Shown piece after piece: positions 7,474 to 15,997 of a stretch of 46,491 nt of DNA. Position 1 is the first letter of the stretch; every line of letters starts with the position of its first letter. Location: assembly GCF_900104395.1 (NCBI RefSeq), contig NZ_FMXX01000021.1; one strand, written 5' to 3'. The stretch comes from Fusobacterium_C necrophorum. GTDB taxonomy: Bacteria > Fusobacteriota > Fusobacteriia > Fusobacteriales > Fusobacteriaceae. A model generated the notes under the pieces. That model had not been told where the DNA came from. It was given only the letters and a program-made list of their open reading frames with translations, and did not search any database. Both the position numbers and the translations under genes were made by a program.

Positions 7474-8172
7474 CTAAGTATTCAAATATAATTCATAACA
7501 TATCTCATTCTTGGACTGTAAGATATTTTTTTTAAAATATACCAAAAATTCTTTCAAGTTGACTCTAGATTGTCCAGAAGCTACTGCTAAACCTTTGGTG
7601 TAATAACTCCATTTTTCTGAAATACATCCTTTATAAGGTTCCATTTTATATTGTTTTTCCTTAATTTCTTGTTTCGTGCCAGAAAGATTACTTTTATATA
7701 AAACTATTGTACTCTCATAAAATTGTTTGGGAAATTCAATTTTTTGACCTATATTACGATACTCTTTTAAATTTTTTAAATATAAAGCTGTCAAAATAAA
7801 TTTTATGATTTTCTGAGATGTGATATGCTTCTTTAAAATTTCTCTATTTTCGGGCTTTTGAGATTTCAATTCAATATGAAAGATAAAATAATCTTCCGTA
7901 TTTTTCTCATTCACAAAAAGTACGTAATCCACAGAACTACAAATATCTTCTTTAAAATAAGGAAACATCTTTCTTTTCTGCTGTATAGATAAGTTATTTT
8001 CATCCAAAGTCATTAAAAAGGTATCATATTTTTTAGAATCAAAATTGACTATAATTTCCTTTAATTTGGAGTCTGAATGTTCTTCTTTTAAAATAATTTT
8101 ATTATTTTTTATGGAAACGCAATTATCAGGATGAATTTTTTCTCTTAAATATTCGATGAAAGTCAATGCCAT
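7474..8172 (-). CDS. Uncharacterised protein with a PD-(D/E)XK-like pattern, paired with an ATPase
   Basis: I do not recognise a named family for this 232-residue protein. Between predicted beta-strands it has Asp82 (SSVDYVLFV) and, 19 residues on, IELKSQ with Glu101-x-Lys103, followed by a helix-like stretch with Gln120 and two lysines (HITSQKIIKF). D...ExK with a following Q/K helix is the layout of PD-(D/E)XK nucleases. There is no signal peptide or membrane segment. Its ATG is 2 bases after the stop of the ATPase at 8175-9581, and its AAGGAG ribosome site lies within the last ATPase codons, so the two are translationally coupled and probably work together. The nuclease assignment is inference from pattern only; a regulatory or sensor partner is the alternative. 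Confidence 0.6.
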   Translation of the reverse strand: MALTFIEYLREKIHPDNCVSIKNNKIILKEEHSDSKLKEIIVNFDSKKYDTFLMTLDENNLSIQQKRKMFPYFKEDICSSVDYVLFVNEKNTEDYFIFHIELKSQKPENREILKKHITSQKIIKFILTALYLKNLKEYRNIGQKIEFPKQFYESTIVLYKSNLSGTKQEIKEKQYKMEPYKGCISEKWSYYTKGLAVASGQSRVNLKEFLVYFKKNILQSKNEICYELYLNT

Positions 8173-8174
8173 GT

Positions 8175-9581
8175 TTATTCTCCTTGAAATAATAAATCAT
8201 TATATAAATTATACATTTCTCCTGTTATATTATCGAAAGTATCAACATCTATCCTTCCTTCTTTTTTATCCAACAATTCCATACTTCCATCATGTAAAAA
8301 CCAAATATTTACTTTTTCTACTTCCAATCCGTAATCTTCCTTATGAATCCGGTACTCTTGCTCCAATTCTTCTAAATTTTCTTTTTCTTTTTTTATATTC
8401 TGAAATAATAATTCATTATTCAATTCGCTAATGATAATAGGACTATGTGTACTCAAAATAAAATGTATTCCTAAGTTTGATAATAGGGCAAAGAGTCTAA
8501 ATAATTTTCTTTGATTTTCAGGATGAAGATTCAATTCTGGTTCATCAATAATGACGATATCTCCTTTTTTTGCCCTATATTTTAAATATAGAAAAAAGCC
8601 TGCTAAACTTTTTACAGTAGAAGAAACCAATTCCATATTTAATTCTTTTTGATTTTGACATTTATAGATAATATCATTTTCTTTAATTTCAATATCTCCT
8701 CCTAAAATATCCTGAATATTTTTACTTGCCTTCAAAAAAATATCCCTTTTCTTATTTTCTTGAAAATCTCGACTAAAATTTAAAAACTTAATATAGTCAT
8801 TAATTGGCTCTGAATAGCGAGATATTTTATCAAAAGATCCTCTTATTTTTTTTATCTCCAGTGTCCTCAATACATCGCTTCGTTCTTGTAATAATTGTTT
8901 ATAAAATAAAGCTCCTCCACTACGTTCTGCCGGAAAAGAAACAATATTAGCATTTTTAAACAAATAGTTCCCAAAAAAAGAATCCAACACTGTAACTATC
9001 AACTCTGTTATCTCGGTCTCCTTTAAAAAATCTGTTATAAGAGATATTCCATATTTTGATCGAAATTTTAAGAGATTTCCTGTTTCAATATCTTCCATTC
9101 CAATTTTTTCTTCAGAAGGAAGCATAGAAAATTCTAACCTATCTTGTTTCTTTATAACATGAATAAACATATTTCGCCTGATACTATATGCTGTTAAAGA
9201 CCCTTCCAACTCTTTCAAAAAACTTTTTTCTTCCTCTAAGCTGATTTTAACTTCAAAGTCTTTGAAGAAATCTCCTTGTGTATGAAACACAAAAGGTAGG
9301 TTTCTTTTTATACTTTTTTCAAAACTATTACAATAATTTGATATTATTTCTTGATAGTCTTCTTCGGTAATTGTAATATTTTCTTCTTTAGAAATTTTCT
9401 CTATCATGGAACATTTTCTTAATGTAATTCTCGACATAACTTTATAAATAGTATAAATCAAGTAAGTTAGATAGGTCTTTCCAGAATTATTGGGTCCTAC
9501 AATAAGGTTGATATTCTTCAAATCTCTTATATCAAATTCTCCATTTTTAATTGGACCTAAGTTTTTAAACTTTACTTTCAT
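8175..9581 (-). CDS. AAA/OLD-type ATPase, likely defence component
   Basis: This 468-residue protein is an ABC/SMC-like ATPase of the OLD/AAA_15/AAA_21 class. It has Walker A GPNNSGKT at 29-36, a family-typical FPAERSGG at 216-223, a degenerate signature region around 319-326, Walker B IVIIDEPELNLHPE at 342-355 and the H-switch STHSP with His379. The middle (about 50-200) is charged and helical. There is no TOPRIM domain after the ATPase, unlike GajA or OLD nucleases, so an effector should be a separate protein; the coupled gene at 7474 fits. Its start overlaps the heptosyltransferase gene by 17 bases, with GGAGAG of that gene as ribosome site. Such ATPases sense invaders in PARIS, Septu and retron systems; here the role is inferred. 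Confidence 0.85.
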   Translation of the reverse strand: MKVKFKNLGPIKNGEFDIRDLKNINLIVGPNNSGKTYLTYLIYTIYKVMSRITLRKCSMIEKISKEENITITEEDYQEIISNYCNSFEKSIKRNLPFVFHTQGDFFKDFEVKISLEEEKSFLKELEGSLTAYSIRRNMFIHVIKKQDRLEFSMLPSEEKIGMEDIETGNLLKFRSKYGISLITDFLKETEITELIVTVLDSFFGNYLFKNANIVSFPAERSGGALFYKQLLQERSDVLRTLEIKKIRGSFDKISRYSEPINDYIKFLNFSRDFQENKKRDIFLKASKNIQDILGGDIEIKENDIIYKCQNQKELNMELVSSTVKSLAGFFLYLKYRAKKGDIVIIDEPELNLHPENQRKLFRLFALLSNLGIHFILSTHSPIIISELNNELLFQNIKKEKENLEELEQEYRIHKEDYGLEVEKVNIWFLHDGSMELLDKKEGRIDVDTFDNITGEMYNLYNDLLFQGE

Positions 9582-10638
9582 TTTTCTCTCCTTCTAACAT
9601 CATTCTTAAATACCGTTCCATTTCTTCCCAAGCAAACCAATCCATATTTTCATGATTCGCATAAATGATTTTTGCCTGTGAGGAGTTAGGAGCCCACATT
9701 TTCGCATAGTAAATTTCTTCATTATCCTCTAAATACACACTGATAATTTTTTTATCAAAAGCGGAAGCAATATGAACCGCCGCCGTGTCAGGGCTGACAA
9801 TCAAGTCCGCTCTTTGTATCAAAGATACCAAATCTAAAATACTTTTTGTAGGATAATATTTCGCTTTGTCTCCTATATTCCTTGCAATTTCTGTCAAAGA
9901 TGTTTTTTTAGAACTTTCACCTACAATATAGATTTCTATCTTTTTATATTGTAACATTTCCCGTCCTATTTTGACAACCATTTCATCAGACAGACTTCGA
10001 TGCCGATTCGAAGCATAGGGATTTAATACAATGACTCTATTTTGAGTTTCCAATTTCAATGCTTCACTAAAAATTTCATACTTTGTGGAATGATACTCCA
10101 CTCCAATTTTCGTGAGAAAAGCTCCGTATAAATCGGTAATATGACTGTGAAAATCAAAAGAAACGTTCAAATCGAATAATTTCCAATCCTCTCGGTTGAC
10201 TCCAATAGTATACCTTGCCTTGCATAACGAAATCAACATCATATCTCGGACTCGTAACATAATACTGAAGTCCACCAGCAAATCATATTTTTCTTCTGCA
10301 ATTTGCCTTGCCAATTTTTGAATTTTCGATTTTTCTTTTTCAAACTGATAAATCTTATCCACATTGGGATTGTTCTCAATGATTCCTCTTGCAGCCCCTT
10401 TGGTAATGACTCCAATTTTTATATTCGGATATTGTTCCTTAATCGCTCGGAAAATCATAGTATGAACCACCATATCTCCTACTTTTCCGTCCTGTCTTAA
10501 AAAGAGAATGGAACGAATCCCGTTGTTTTCAATAAAATTCCCTTCTACAATATGTTCTTTGTGTAACTTTCTATCCCAAAGATATCTCCCGATTGCCAGA
10601 CGATATTTTCTCATAAAATTTTGAAATTCTTTCCACAT
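9565..10638 (-). CDS. GT9-family LPS heptosyltransferase
   Basis: This 357-residue GT9 protein belongs to the ADP-heptose:LPS heptosyltransferase family (WaaC/WaaF/WaaQ), which builds the LPS inner core on the cytoplasmic face of the inner membrane. It has the N-terminal family motif FLRQDGKVGDMV at about 46-57, and the C-terminal donor-binding SPDTAAVHIASA at about 292-303, where the Asp and His contact ADP-heptose in known structures. A basic segment (1-40) precedes the first domain. It lies 6 bases after the EptA-like gene and runs into the ATPase gene with a 17-base overlap. Which heptose it adds cannot be decided; a WaaQ-like role would suit the WaaY-like kinase in the same operon. Confidence 0.87.
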   Translation of the reverse strand: MWKEFQNFMRKYRLAIGRYLWDRKLHKEHIVEGNFIENNGIRSILFLRQDGKVGDMVVHTMIFRAIKEQYPNIKIGVITKGAARGIIENNPNVDKIYQFEKEKSKIQKLARQIAEEKYDLLVDFSIMLRVRDMMLISLCKARYTIGVNREDWKLFDLNVSFDFHSHITDLYGAFLTKIGVEYHSTKYEIFSEALKLETQNRVIVLNPYASNRHRSLSDEMVVKIGREMLQYKKIEIYIVGESSKKTSLTEIARNIGDKAKYYPTKSILDLVSLIQRADLIVSPDTAAVHIASAFDKKIISVYLEDNEEIYYAKMWAPNSSQAKIIYANHENMDWFAWEEMERYLRMMLEGEKNESKV

Positions 10639-10644
10639 GATTGT

Positions 10645-12288
10645 CTATTCTCCTTTCTTTGAAAATTGTATTTTCCAAAAACTGTCATAATCCTTTCCCT
10701 GATACATTCTTTTTCTGCTCGAATTGAATTTTAGAGACAAAAAATCTCGTTCTTCTTCATAATCCGGAGTTTGAATTCCCAATATTCCCAAGACTGTATG
10801 AATAATATCATCTGTCATATAAGAACTTTTTTTCCGTTGTTCACAGATATTTACAAGTTCAGGCTTCTGTTTTTGAAAAGAAGGACTTAGATACAAAAAC
10901 ATCGGAATTTCAACCATATAGCGACTCCCTCCATCTCCGGCATGTCCCCTCACATTTCTACTCTCATACATTTCCTCTGCATGATCGGAAAGATAAAAAC
11001 AAAGCATATTTTCTTTTTCAAATTTCTGAATGATGGAATTTAACACATAGTCTGTGTAACGTAAAGAATTGCTGTATTCTGCAATATATTTTTTTATTTT
11101 TTTTTTCTGTTGTCCAAGAATACTTTCTATGGTATCCATTCCCCAAGACTTGGGATATCTTTTGACATAGGAATTATGACTCCCTGAAAGATGAAAAAAG
11201 ATTGCTTTTTTCCCGGAATCTTTTAAAATTTCCAAGCCTTTTTTTATCAAAATTTCATCATAACCTTCCTCATTATTTTTAAGGTCTTCTACAAAAAAAG
11301 AAGAAGTGGACAAAGAGGAGAAGACTCTTCCTATTGTTTCATTTTTAGACTGATTTGAAATCCAATAGGTTTCATATCCTGCCTTACTCAAAATAGAAAT
11401 AAGATTGGGACATTGATACCATGCTTCTTCCCTTTCATAGTTTTTAAATGTCAACATATTCGGAATGGAAATTGCTGTCAAAGACTCTGAAGAAATAACA
11501 TCTTCAAAAATAAATAAATTTCTCTCTTCTTTTCTCTTGCACATATAGGGAGTATTTTTCAGATAAGAACCGTAAATCTCCAAATAATTTCTGGAAGCAG
11601 ACTCTCCAATGACAAAAATCAAAGTATCTGCTTTATTTTCTGCCTTTTCTATTAAAATTTCTATTTTTTGTTGTTCTTCTAAAGACAATTCATTTTCTTT
11701 TCTTTGTTGTCTGGCATCCGAATAAGCTTTCAAAATTCTAAGCAAAGGAAGATACGAATAATATCGTTTTCTTTTTCTGGGAAGTTGTGCTTGCAAAAAA
11801 ATAACACAGGAAAATAGAAAAATAGCACTCCAAAAATATTGGAATGTATCAAAATTCCATTCTCTCATTCCCCATACTAAAAAATAAGGCACCAAAAAGA
11901 CAAGCAAAAATAATAAGAAACAATTTCTAAAAAATCGAAACGAAAGGATCTCTTTTAAAAATTCTTTACTTTCTTGCACATTGGTTTCTTGCAATACCAA
12001 AAATGTATTACTCGTAAATAAAGACCGGTATTCGAAATAAAATAAAGCTTCTGAAAAACATAAAATAGTTAAAATTGTAGCATAGACATAGGAAACATAA
12101 GGAAAAAATAATAAAATAGCATTGACAAAAAACAAAAAGAAAAAAGAATTTACAGATTTTTCAAAAATCCGTTTTTCAAATTTCCCATGTTCTATTCTCC
12201 AAACAAATATATTTATTCCCATATGAAGCCATAATAAAAAAAATAAAATTTTTCCATTTTGTATCAACATTTCATATAATAATTCCAT
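10645..12288 (-). CDS. Phosphoethanolamine transferase, EptA/CptA-like
   Basis: This 547-residue protein is a sulfatase-fold membrane enzyme that moves phosphoethanolamine from phosphatidylethanolamine onto lipid A or LPS core. Five membrane helices are visible in the first 170 residues (about 13-30, 45-63, 66-83, 120-140, 150-167), followed by a periplasmic catalytic domain. That domain has IGESASRNYLEIYG at 227-240 with metal-binding Glu229, the nucleophile Thr271 in SLTAISIPNMLT, LSDHAEE at 433-439 and RGHAGDGG near 448, matching the two-zinc site of the family. It is the first gene of the leftward operon, with GAGGAG upstream and a promoter at 12339-12367. Such changes lower negative surface charge and can raise polymyxin resistance; the acceptor here is unknown. 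Confidence 0.88.
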   Translation of the reverse strand: MELLYEMLIQNGKILFFLLWLHMGINIFVWRIEHGKFEKRIFEKSVNSFFFLFFVNAILLFFPYVSYVYATILTILCFSEALFYFEYRSLFTSNTFLVLQETNVQESKEFLKEILSFRFFRNCFLLFLLVFLVPYFLVWGMREWNFDTFQYFWSAIFLFSCVIFLQAQLPRKRKRYYSYLPLLRILKAYSDARQQRKENELSLEEQQKIEILIEKAENKADTLIFVIGESASRNYLEIYGSYLKNTPYMCKRKEERNLFIFEDVISSESLTAISIPNMLTFKNYEREEAWYQCPNLISILSKAGYETYWISNQSKNETIGRVFSSLSTSSFFVEDLKNNEEGYDEILIKKGLEILKDSGKKAIFFHLSGSHNSYVKRYPKSWGMDTIESILGQQKKKIKKYIAEYSNSLRYTDYVLNSIIQKFEKENMLCFYLSDHAEEMYESRNVRGHAGDGGSRYMVEIPMFLYLSPSFQKQKPELVNICEQRKKSSYMTDDIIHTVLGILGIQTPDYEEERDFLSLKFNSSRKRMYQGKDYDSFWKIQFSKKGE

Positions 12289-12338
12289 TCATTCTCCTCT
12301 TTTTACTTCACTTCAACGGTTACAACCATTTCGATTTT

Positions 12339-12367
12339 ATTATAACAAAATTATAGTATTTATTCAA
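12339..12367 (-). promoter_or_regulatory. Promoter of the leftward LPS/defence operon
   Basis: Minus-strand TTGAAT (12362-12367), a 17-base spacer and TATAAT (12339-12344) preceded by TGT. A second TATAAT lies at 12350-12355. It is the only good promoter seen ahead of the six-gene run from 12288 to 5965. Confidence 0.65.
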
Positions 12368-12401
12368 ACTTATCTTAGAAAGTTTCCCAATCTTATCCTG
12401 A

Positions 12402-12430
12402 TTGACTTTTTTTAGAAAACAGACTATGAT
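12402..12430 (+). promoter_or_regulatory. Promoter of the lipid kinase gene
   Basis: TTGACT (12402-12407), a 17-base spacer and TATGAT (12425-12430), 60 bases before the ATG at 12490. Confidence 0.65.
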
Positions 12431-12489
12431 ATACAATAAATAGGAAACTATATTGAAAACTCGTATCATTTCTCGAAGGAGGAGAACAT

Positions 12490-13371
12490 ATGAAACGAAT
12501 TAAATTTATCTACAATCCGATTTCCGGAAGCGGAAACAGTGCAAAAATATTGGATACCGTTATTGCTACCTATCAAAAATACAATAAAATCATTGTTCCT
12601 TTCCGAATCGGAGAGACATTTCCTTTGGAAAAAGCATTGGAAGATATTCATGATAACTATGAACATCTTTTAATTGCAGGAGGAGATGGGACTATCAACC
12701 AAGTGTTAAATTTATATATGAAAAAAGAACTCACTCTGCCTATTGCCATTTTGCCTACAGGAACTGCCAATGATTTTGCCAAATATTTAGATATACCCTT
12801 GGATATAGCAGAAGCTTGTGAAAAAATTTTACATTCGAAAGTAAAACGAGTAGATTTAGGAAAAGTTAATGATCACTACTTCATCAATGTTTTCAGTTTT
12901 GGACTCTTTACCGATGTCTCTCAGAAAACTCCAACACATTTGAAAAATACCTTCGGAAAATTAGCCTATTATTTCAATGGAATGAAAGAAATTCCTCGCT
13001 TCGGTAAAATTGATTTGAAGGTCGAGAGTGAAGATTTAACAATACAGACAAAATGCTTTCTAGCCTTTGTTTTCAATGGACAAACAGCAGGAAATATCAA
13101 TATTTCTTATAACAGTAAAATAGATGACGGACTTTTGGATGTTATTCTCGTCAAAGGAGAAAATTTATTAAAGTTAGGGAATCTAGCCTATAATTTTTTA
13201 CGAGGAGAACATTTGGAAAAAGCGGAACAGGAAAATATCCTATATTTCAAAAGTAAATCTCTTTCTCTTTCTTCTTCACAAGAGATTACTACAGATATTG
13301 ATGGAGAAACCGGTCCAAGCTTACCTGTGCAAATCAAATGTATCCCAAAGGCGATTCCTATTTTATATTAA
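12490..13371 (+). CDS. Diacylglycerol/lipid kinase family protein (YegS/DgkB type)
   Basis: This 293-residue soluble lipid kinase has the DAGK catalytic fold. Visible are FIYNPISGSGNS at about 5-16, the nucleotide-binding GGDGTINQV at about 64-72, and LPTGTANDFAKYL at about 90-102, the hallmark of the family. A second conserved patch is GLLDVILVKG near 215. Members phosphorylate diacylglycerol, phosphatidylglycerol or related lipids with ATP and Mg, recycling membrane lipids. A strong ribosome site (AAGGAGGAG) lies 7 bases before the ATG. It is a single gene between its own promoter (12402-12430) and a bidirectional terminator (13374-13422). The lipid substrate cannot be told from sequence. 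Confidence 0.92.
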   Translation: MKRIKFIYNPISGSGNSAKILDTVIATYQKYNKIIVPFRIGETFPLEKALEDIHDNYEHLLIAGGDGTINQVLNLYMKKELTLPIAILPTGTANDFAKYLDIPLDIAEACEKILHSKVKRVDLGKVNDHYFINVFSFGLFTDVSQKTPTHLKNTFGKLAYYFNGMKEIPRFGKIDLKVESEDLTIQTKCFLAFVFNGQTAGNINISYNSKIDDGLLDVILVKGENLLKLGNLAYNFLRGEHLEKAEQENILYFKSKSLSLSSSQEITTDIDGETGPSLPVQIKCIPKAIPILY

Positions 13372-13373
13372 AC

Positions 13374-13422
13374 AAAAACAGGGATTTTATACTAAGTTCT
13401 ACAGTACATTTTCCCTGTTTTT
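13374..13422. terminator. Bidirectional terminator after the lipid kinase and isomerase genes
   Basis: AAAAACAGGGA (13374-13384) pairs perfectly with TCCCTGTTTTT (13412-13422) around a 27-base loop. T runs flank it on both strands. It lies between two convergent genes. Confidence 0.8.
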
Positions 13423-13433
13423 TAAAACAAAAT

Positions 13434-14219
13434 CTAGGTTGACAACAAGCTTTCTAACCTTTTCCAATCTTCTATCACGACTTCTTTTGGATTTAAAAAG
13501 TCATATTCTAAAACAATCACTGCTTCAGGAGTATATTTTCGAATAATAGGAAGCAAGCTTCCATATGGAATTTTCCCTGAAAACATTGGGTCATGTTTAT
13601 CGTAGACTCCATCATTATTGTGAAAATGAAATCCTAAAATATGATTTTGTAATGTTTTAATCAAAGTTTCTATATTCCAATGATTCAAAAAAGCATGACC
13701 TATGTCAATCAGACATTGATAGGAGGAATTTAAAATCAAACTTTCATATTCTTCTTGTGAAAATATCATATTTGCCCCAATACCGACATTTTCAACAACA
13801 ATATTAATTTTATATTGTTCTGCCAATGTTACGATGTAATCGATTCTTTTTTTTATCTCTAGTTTCAACTCTTCTGTGATAGAATTCTTTGTCATTGCCT
13901 CATTGGTATGTAATACCATAAAAGAAGGGCTGTATTTCTGAGCTATCTTAAAACTTTCCTCATAACTATACACAACTTTTTTCCAATCCAATTCTGTCAA
14001 CATAGAAATATTGCATTTTCGAAAAGGTCCATGAAAAGAAACAGATTTGAAAGTATAGTGCTCTAATACATAGAGCATCTTTTTCATATATTCCTCATCC
14101 AAGGGCTCAATAAAAAGTTCTAAATTTTTTACCGAGTATTTCTTTAAAAAATTTAAAATCTCTTCTGCAGAGTTTTTATATAGTATTAAATCACTAATAT
14201 GTACTTTATTTCGTTTCAT
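13434..14219 (-). CDS. Sugar-phosphate isomerase/epimerase family protein (TIM barrel)
   Basis: This 261-residue protein belongs to the xylose isomerase-like TIM-barrel superfamily (AP-endonuclease 2 fold). Likely metal ligands are visible in order: Glu in VVENVG (about 142), Asp and His in CLIDIGHAF (about 176-179), His in GFHFHNNDG (about 204-206) and Glu in VLEYD (about 243). SFHGPF and VLHTN near the N-terminal strands are typical. It is the last gene of the lacI-TRAP operon, 16 bases after the large permease gene, so it probably isomerises or epimerises the sugar or sugar acid that the transporter brings in. The substrate is unknown. Confidence 0.82.
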   Translation of the reverse strand: MKRNKVHISDLILYKNSAEEILNFLKKYSVKNLELFIEPLDEEYMKKMLYVLEHYTFKSVSFHGPFRKCNISMLTELDWKKVVYSYEESFKIAQKYSPSFMVLHTNEAMTKNSITEELKLEIKKRIDYIVTLAEQYKINIVVENVGIGANMIFSQEEYESLILNSSYQCLIDIGHAFLNHWNIETLIKTLQNHILGFHFHNNDGVYDKHDPMFSGKIPYGSLLPIIRKYTPEAVIVLEYDFLNPKEVVIEDWKRLESLLST

Positions 14220-14235
14220 ATATCCCTCCTCGATC

Positions 14236-15522
14236 TCAACTTAATAAGTTTGGTAAAAACAGTGATAACGATGGAATATAAGTCAACAAAGCTAATACTA
14301 AAAACAAAGCCAATATAAAAGGTAAAATTTCTTTTATAAAATCCTGTAATTTGATATTCAATAAGGAACAGGTTAAGAACATCATAGAGCCAAATGGAGG
14401 AGTTACTCCCCCAATCATGATGTTAACTACCATTACAATTCCTAAATGCAAGGGATCTATTCCCAAACTTAGTGCTGCCGGAATTAATAAAGGTGCTAAG
14501 ATAATCATGGCTGCCCCTCCATCAATAAACATTCCTGCAAATAGTAATAACAAATTGATGATTAGCAATATAGTCCAAGGAGTCGAACTAAATTCCAATA
14601 ACATTTCTGTCAATTTATATGGAATTCTTTCCCAGCTTAAATAAGATCCAAACACATTAGCAGCAATAATAACAAACATAACTGTACTGGTTCCTTCGAC
14701 TGTTTCTTTCAAAATTTTAGGAAAATGACTCCAATGTAGCTCTTTGTAAATAAAAAATCCAATTAAAGTCGTTACCACGACAGCAATAGCCCCTGCTTCC
14801 GTCGGAGTGAAAATTCCTATTCTCATTCCTAAAATAATAATAAATGGCAGGATTAAAGCCCAAATAGATTCTTTTAATTGCTTGAATATCTCCTGTATCG
14901 TTGCTCTTTTCTCTCTGGAAGGGAGATATTTTCTCTTATGAGAAATAATGAAAACTGTAATCATTAAACTCAATGCTATCAGGATTCCCGGTAGGTAACC
15001 TGCAATAAACATTTTTGCAACAGAAACATTAGATAATAAGGAATAAATGATTAACACAATTCCCGGAGGAATAATGGGACTGACAATAGAAGAAGCCGCT
15101 GTGACCGCCGCAGAAAAATTCTTTGAATATCCCCTCTTCTCCATTTCCGGTACTAAAATTTTACATTGCATTGCAGCATCCGCATTCGCAGAACCGGAAA
15201 TTCCTCCCATCAACACACTCAACAAAATATTGACCTGTGCCAATCCTCCTGTCCAATGCCCTGTCAGTACTTCAGCCATTCCCATTAATCTCTTGCTAAT
15301 CCCGGAATAATTCATAATAGAACCTGCCATAATAAAGAAAGGAATTGCTAATAATGGAAAGGACTCTGCACTTCGAATAAAGGTTTGCATCATGAGATCC
15401 AAATCCATACTATTGTCAAGAAAAGCGAAAAAAAATAAACTAGACCCCATTAAGGCAAAGGCGATAGGAATATTCAAGAAAAATAAGATAAATAGCAAAA
15501 AAATAGGTAAAAATCCAATCAT
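14236..15522 (-). CDS. TRAP transporter large permease (DctM family)
   Basis: This 428-residue membrane protein is the large subunit of a tripartite ATP-independent periplasmic (TRAP) transporter, carrying the sodium-coupled transport path. About 12 hydrophobic helices span its length. Family signatures include IPFFIMAGSIMNYSG near 60, GGISGSANADAAM near 105, SSIVSPIIPPGI near 144 and IMIGGVTPPFGSMMF near 370. It overlaps the small permease gene by 4 bases, so the two subunits are made together. Clustering with a LacI-type regulator and a sugar isomerase suggests a sugar or sugar-acid substrate, but TRAP systems also take dicarboxylates and sialic acid, so this is inference. Confidence 0.93.
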   Translation of the reverse strand: MIGFLPIFLLFILFFLNIPIAFALMGSSLFFFAFLDNSMDLDLMMQTFIRSAESFPLLAIPFFIMAGSIMNYSGISKRLMGMAEVLTGHWTGGLAQVNILLSVLMGGISGSANADAAMQCKILVPEMEKRGYSKNFSAAVTAASSIVSPIIPPGIVLIIYSLLSNVSVAKMFIAGYLPGILIALSLMITVFIISHKRKYLPSREKRATIQEIFKQLKESIWALILPFIIILGMRIGIFTPTEAGAIAVVVTTLIGFFIYKELHWSHFPKILKETVEGTSTVMFVIIAANVFGSYLSWERIPYKLTEMLLEFSSTPWTILLIINLLLLFAGMFIDGGAAMIILAPLLIPAALSLGIDPLHLGIVMVVNIMIGGVTPPFGSMMFLTCSLLNIKLQDFIKEILPFILALFLVLALLTYIPSLSLFLPNLLS

Positions 15523-15980
15523 CCTTTTCCTCCTAATTTTTTAACAGACAACCATATATCCCGAAAAGAATAAATGGCAACCAAACCAAAAGATATTACT
15601 AATGAAAAATTGACATAAATAGACGAAATTCCCAAAACTGCTGTTGGTTTCATTCTAGATACCCATGAAAATTTAAAGCTTAAGTATAGGAAAGTCATTG
15701 CTATCAAACAAACTAAAAAATTCATAATAAAAAGTATTCCATTCTTATATTTTATAGGTAGTAGTTGCGTAAAAATATCTATTCCCATGTGCATTTTTTT
15801 CCTGAAACATCCTCCTCCTCCAATAAATACAGACCAAATAAAACAAATCGTTGCAATTTCTTCTGCACTCTGTATAGGAGAATTGAAAAAATAACGCATA
15901 CTAATATTCAAAATAACAACTATTACTGTCAAAATCATAAATATTCCTGCAACGATTTCATCGAAATGCATTTTTCTCAT
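15519..15980 (-). CDS. TRAP transporter small permease (DctQ family)
   Basis: This 153-residue protein has four hydrophobic helices, the expected layout of DctQ/SiaQ small permeases, which pair with the large permease. Family features are FFNSPIQSAEEIA near 34, where Glu is conserved, and CFIWSVFIGGGGCFRKKMHMGID near 46-68, read here in two overlapping patches. The gene lies 17 bases after the binding-protein gene and overlaps the large permease start by 4 bases. Confidence 0.9.
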   Translation of the reverse strand: MRKMHFDEIVAGIFMILTVIVVILNISMRYFFNSPIQSAEEIATICFIWSVFIGGGGCFRKKMHMGIDIFTQLLPIKYKNGILFIMNFLVCLIAMTFLYLSFKFSWVSRMKPTAVLGISSIYVNFSLVISFGLVAIYSFRDIWLSVKKLGGKG

Positions 15981-15997
15981 ATCCTTTTCTCCTCAAG

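Noticed and set aside
7474..8172. Assignment as Septu PtuB (HNH nuclease)
   Set aside because: No HNH pattern or paired zinc cysteines are present; the acidic/lysine pattern is of another type.
8175..9581. Assignment as Gabija GajA or OLD nuclease
   Set aside because: No TOPRIM motifs follow the ATPase domain; the C-terminal 85 residues are short and charged.
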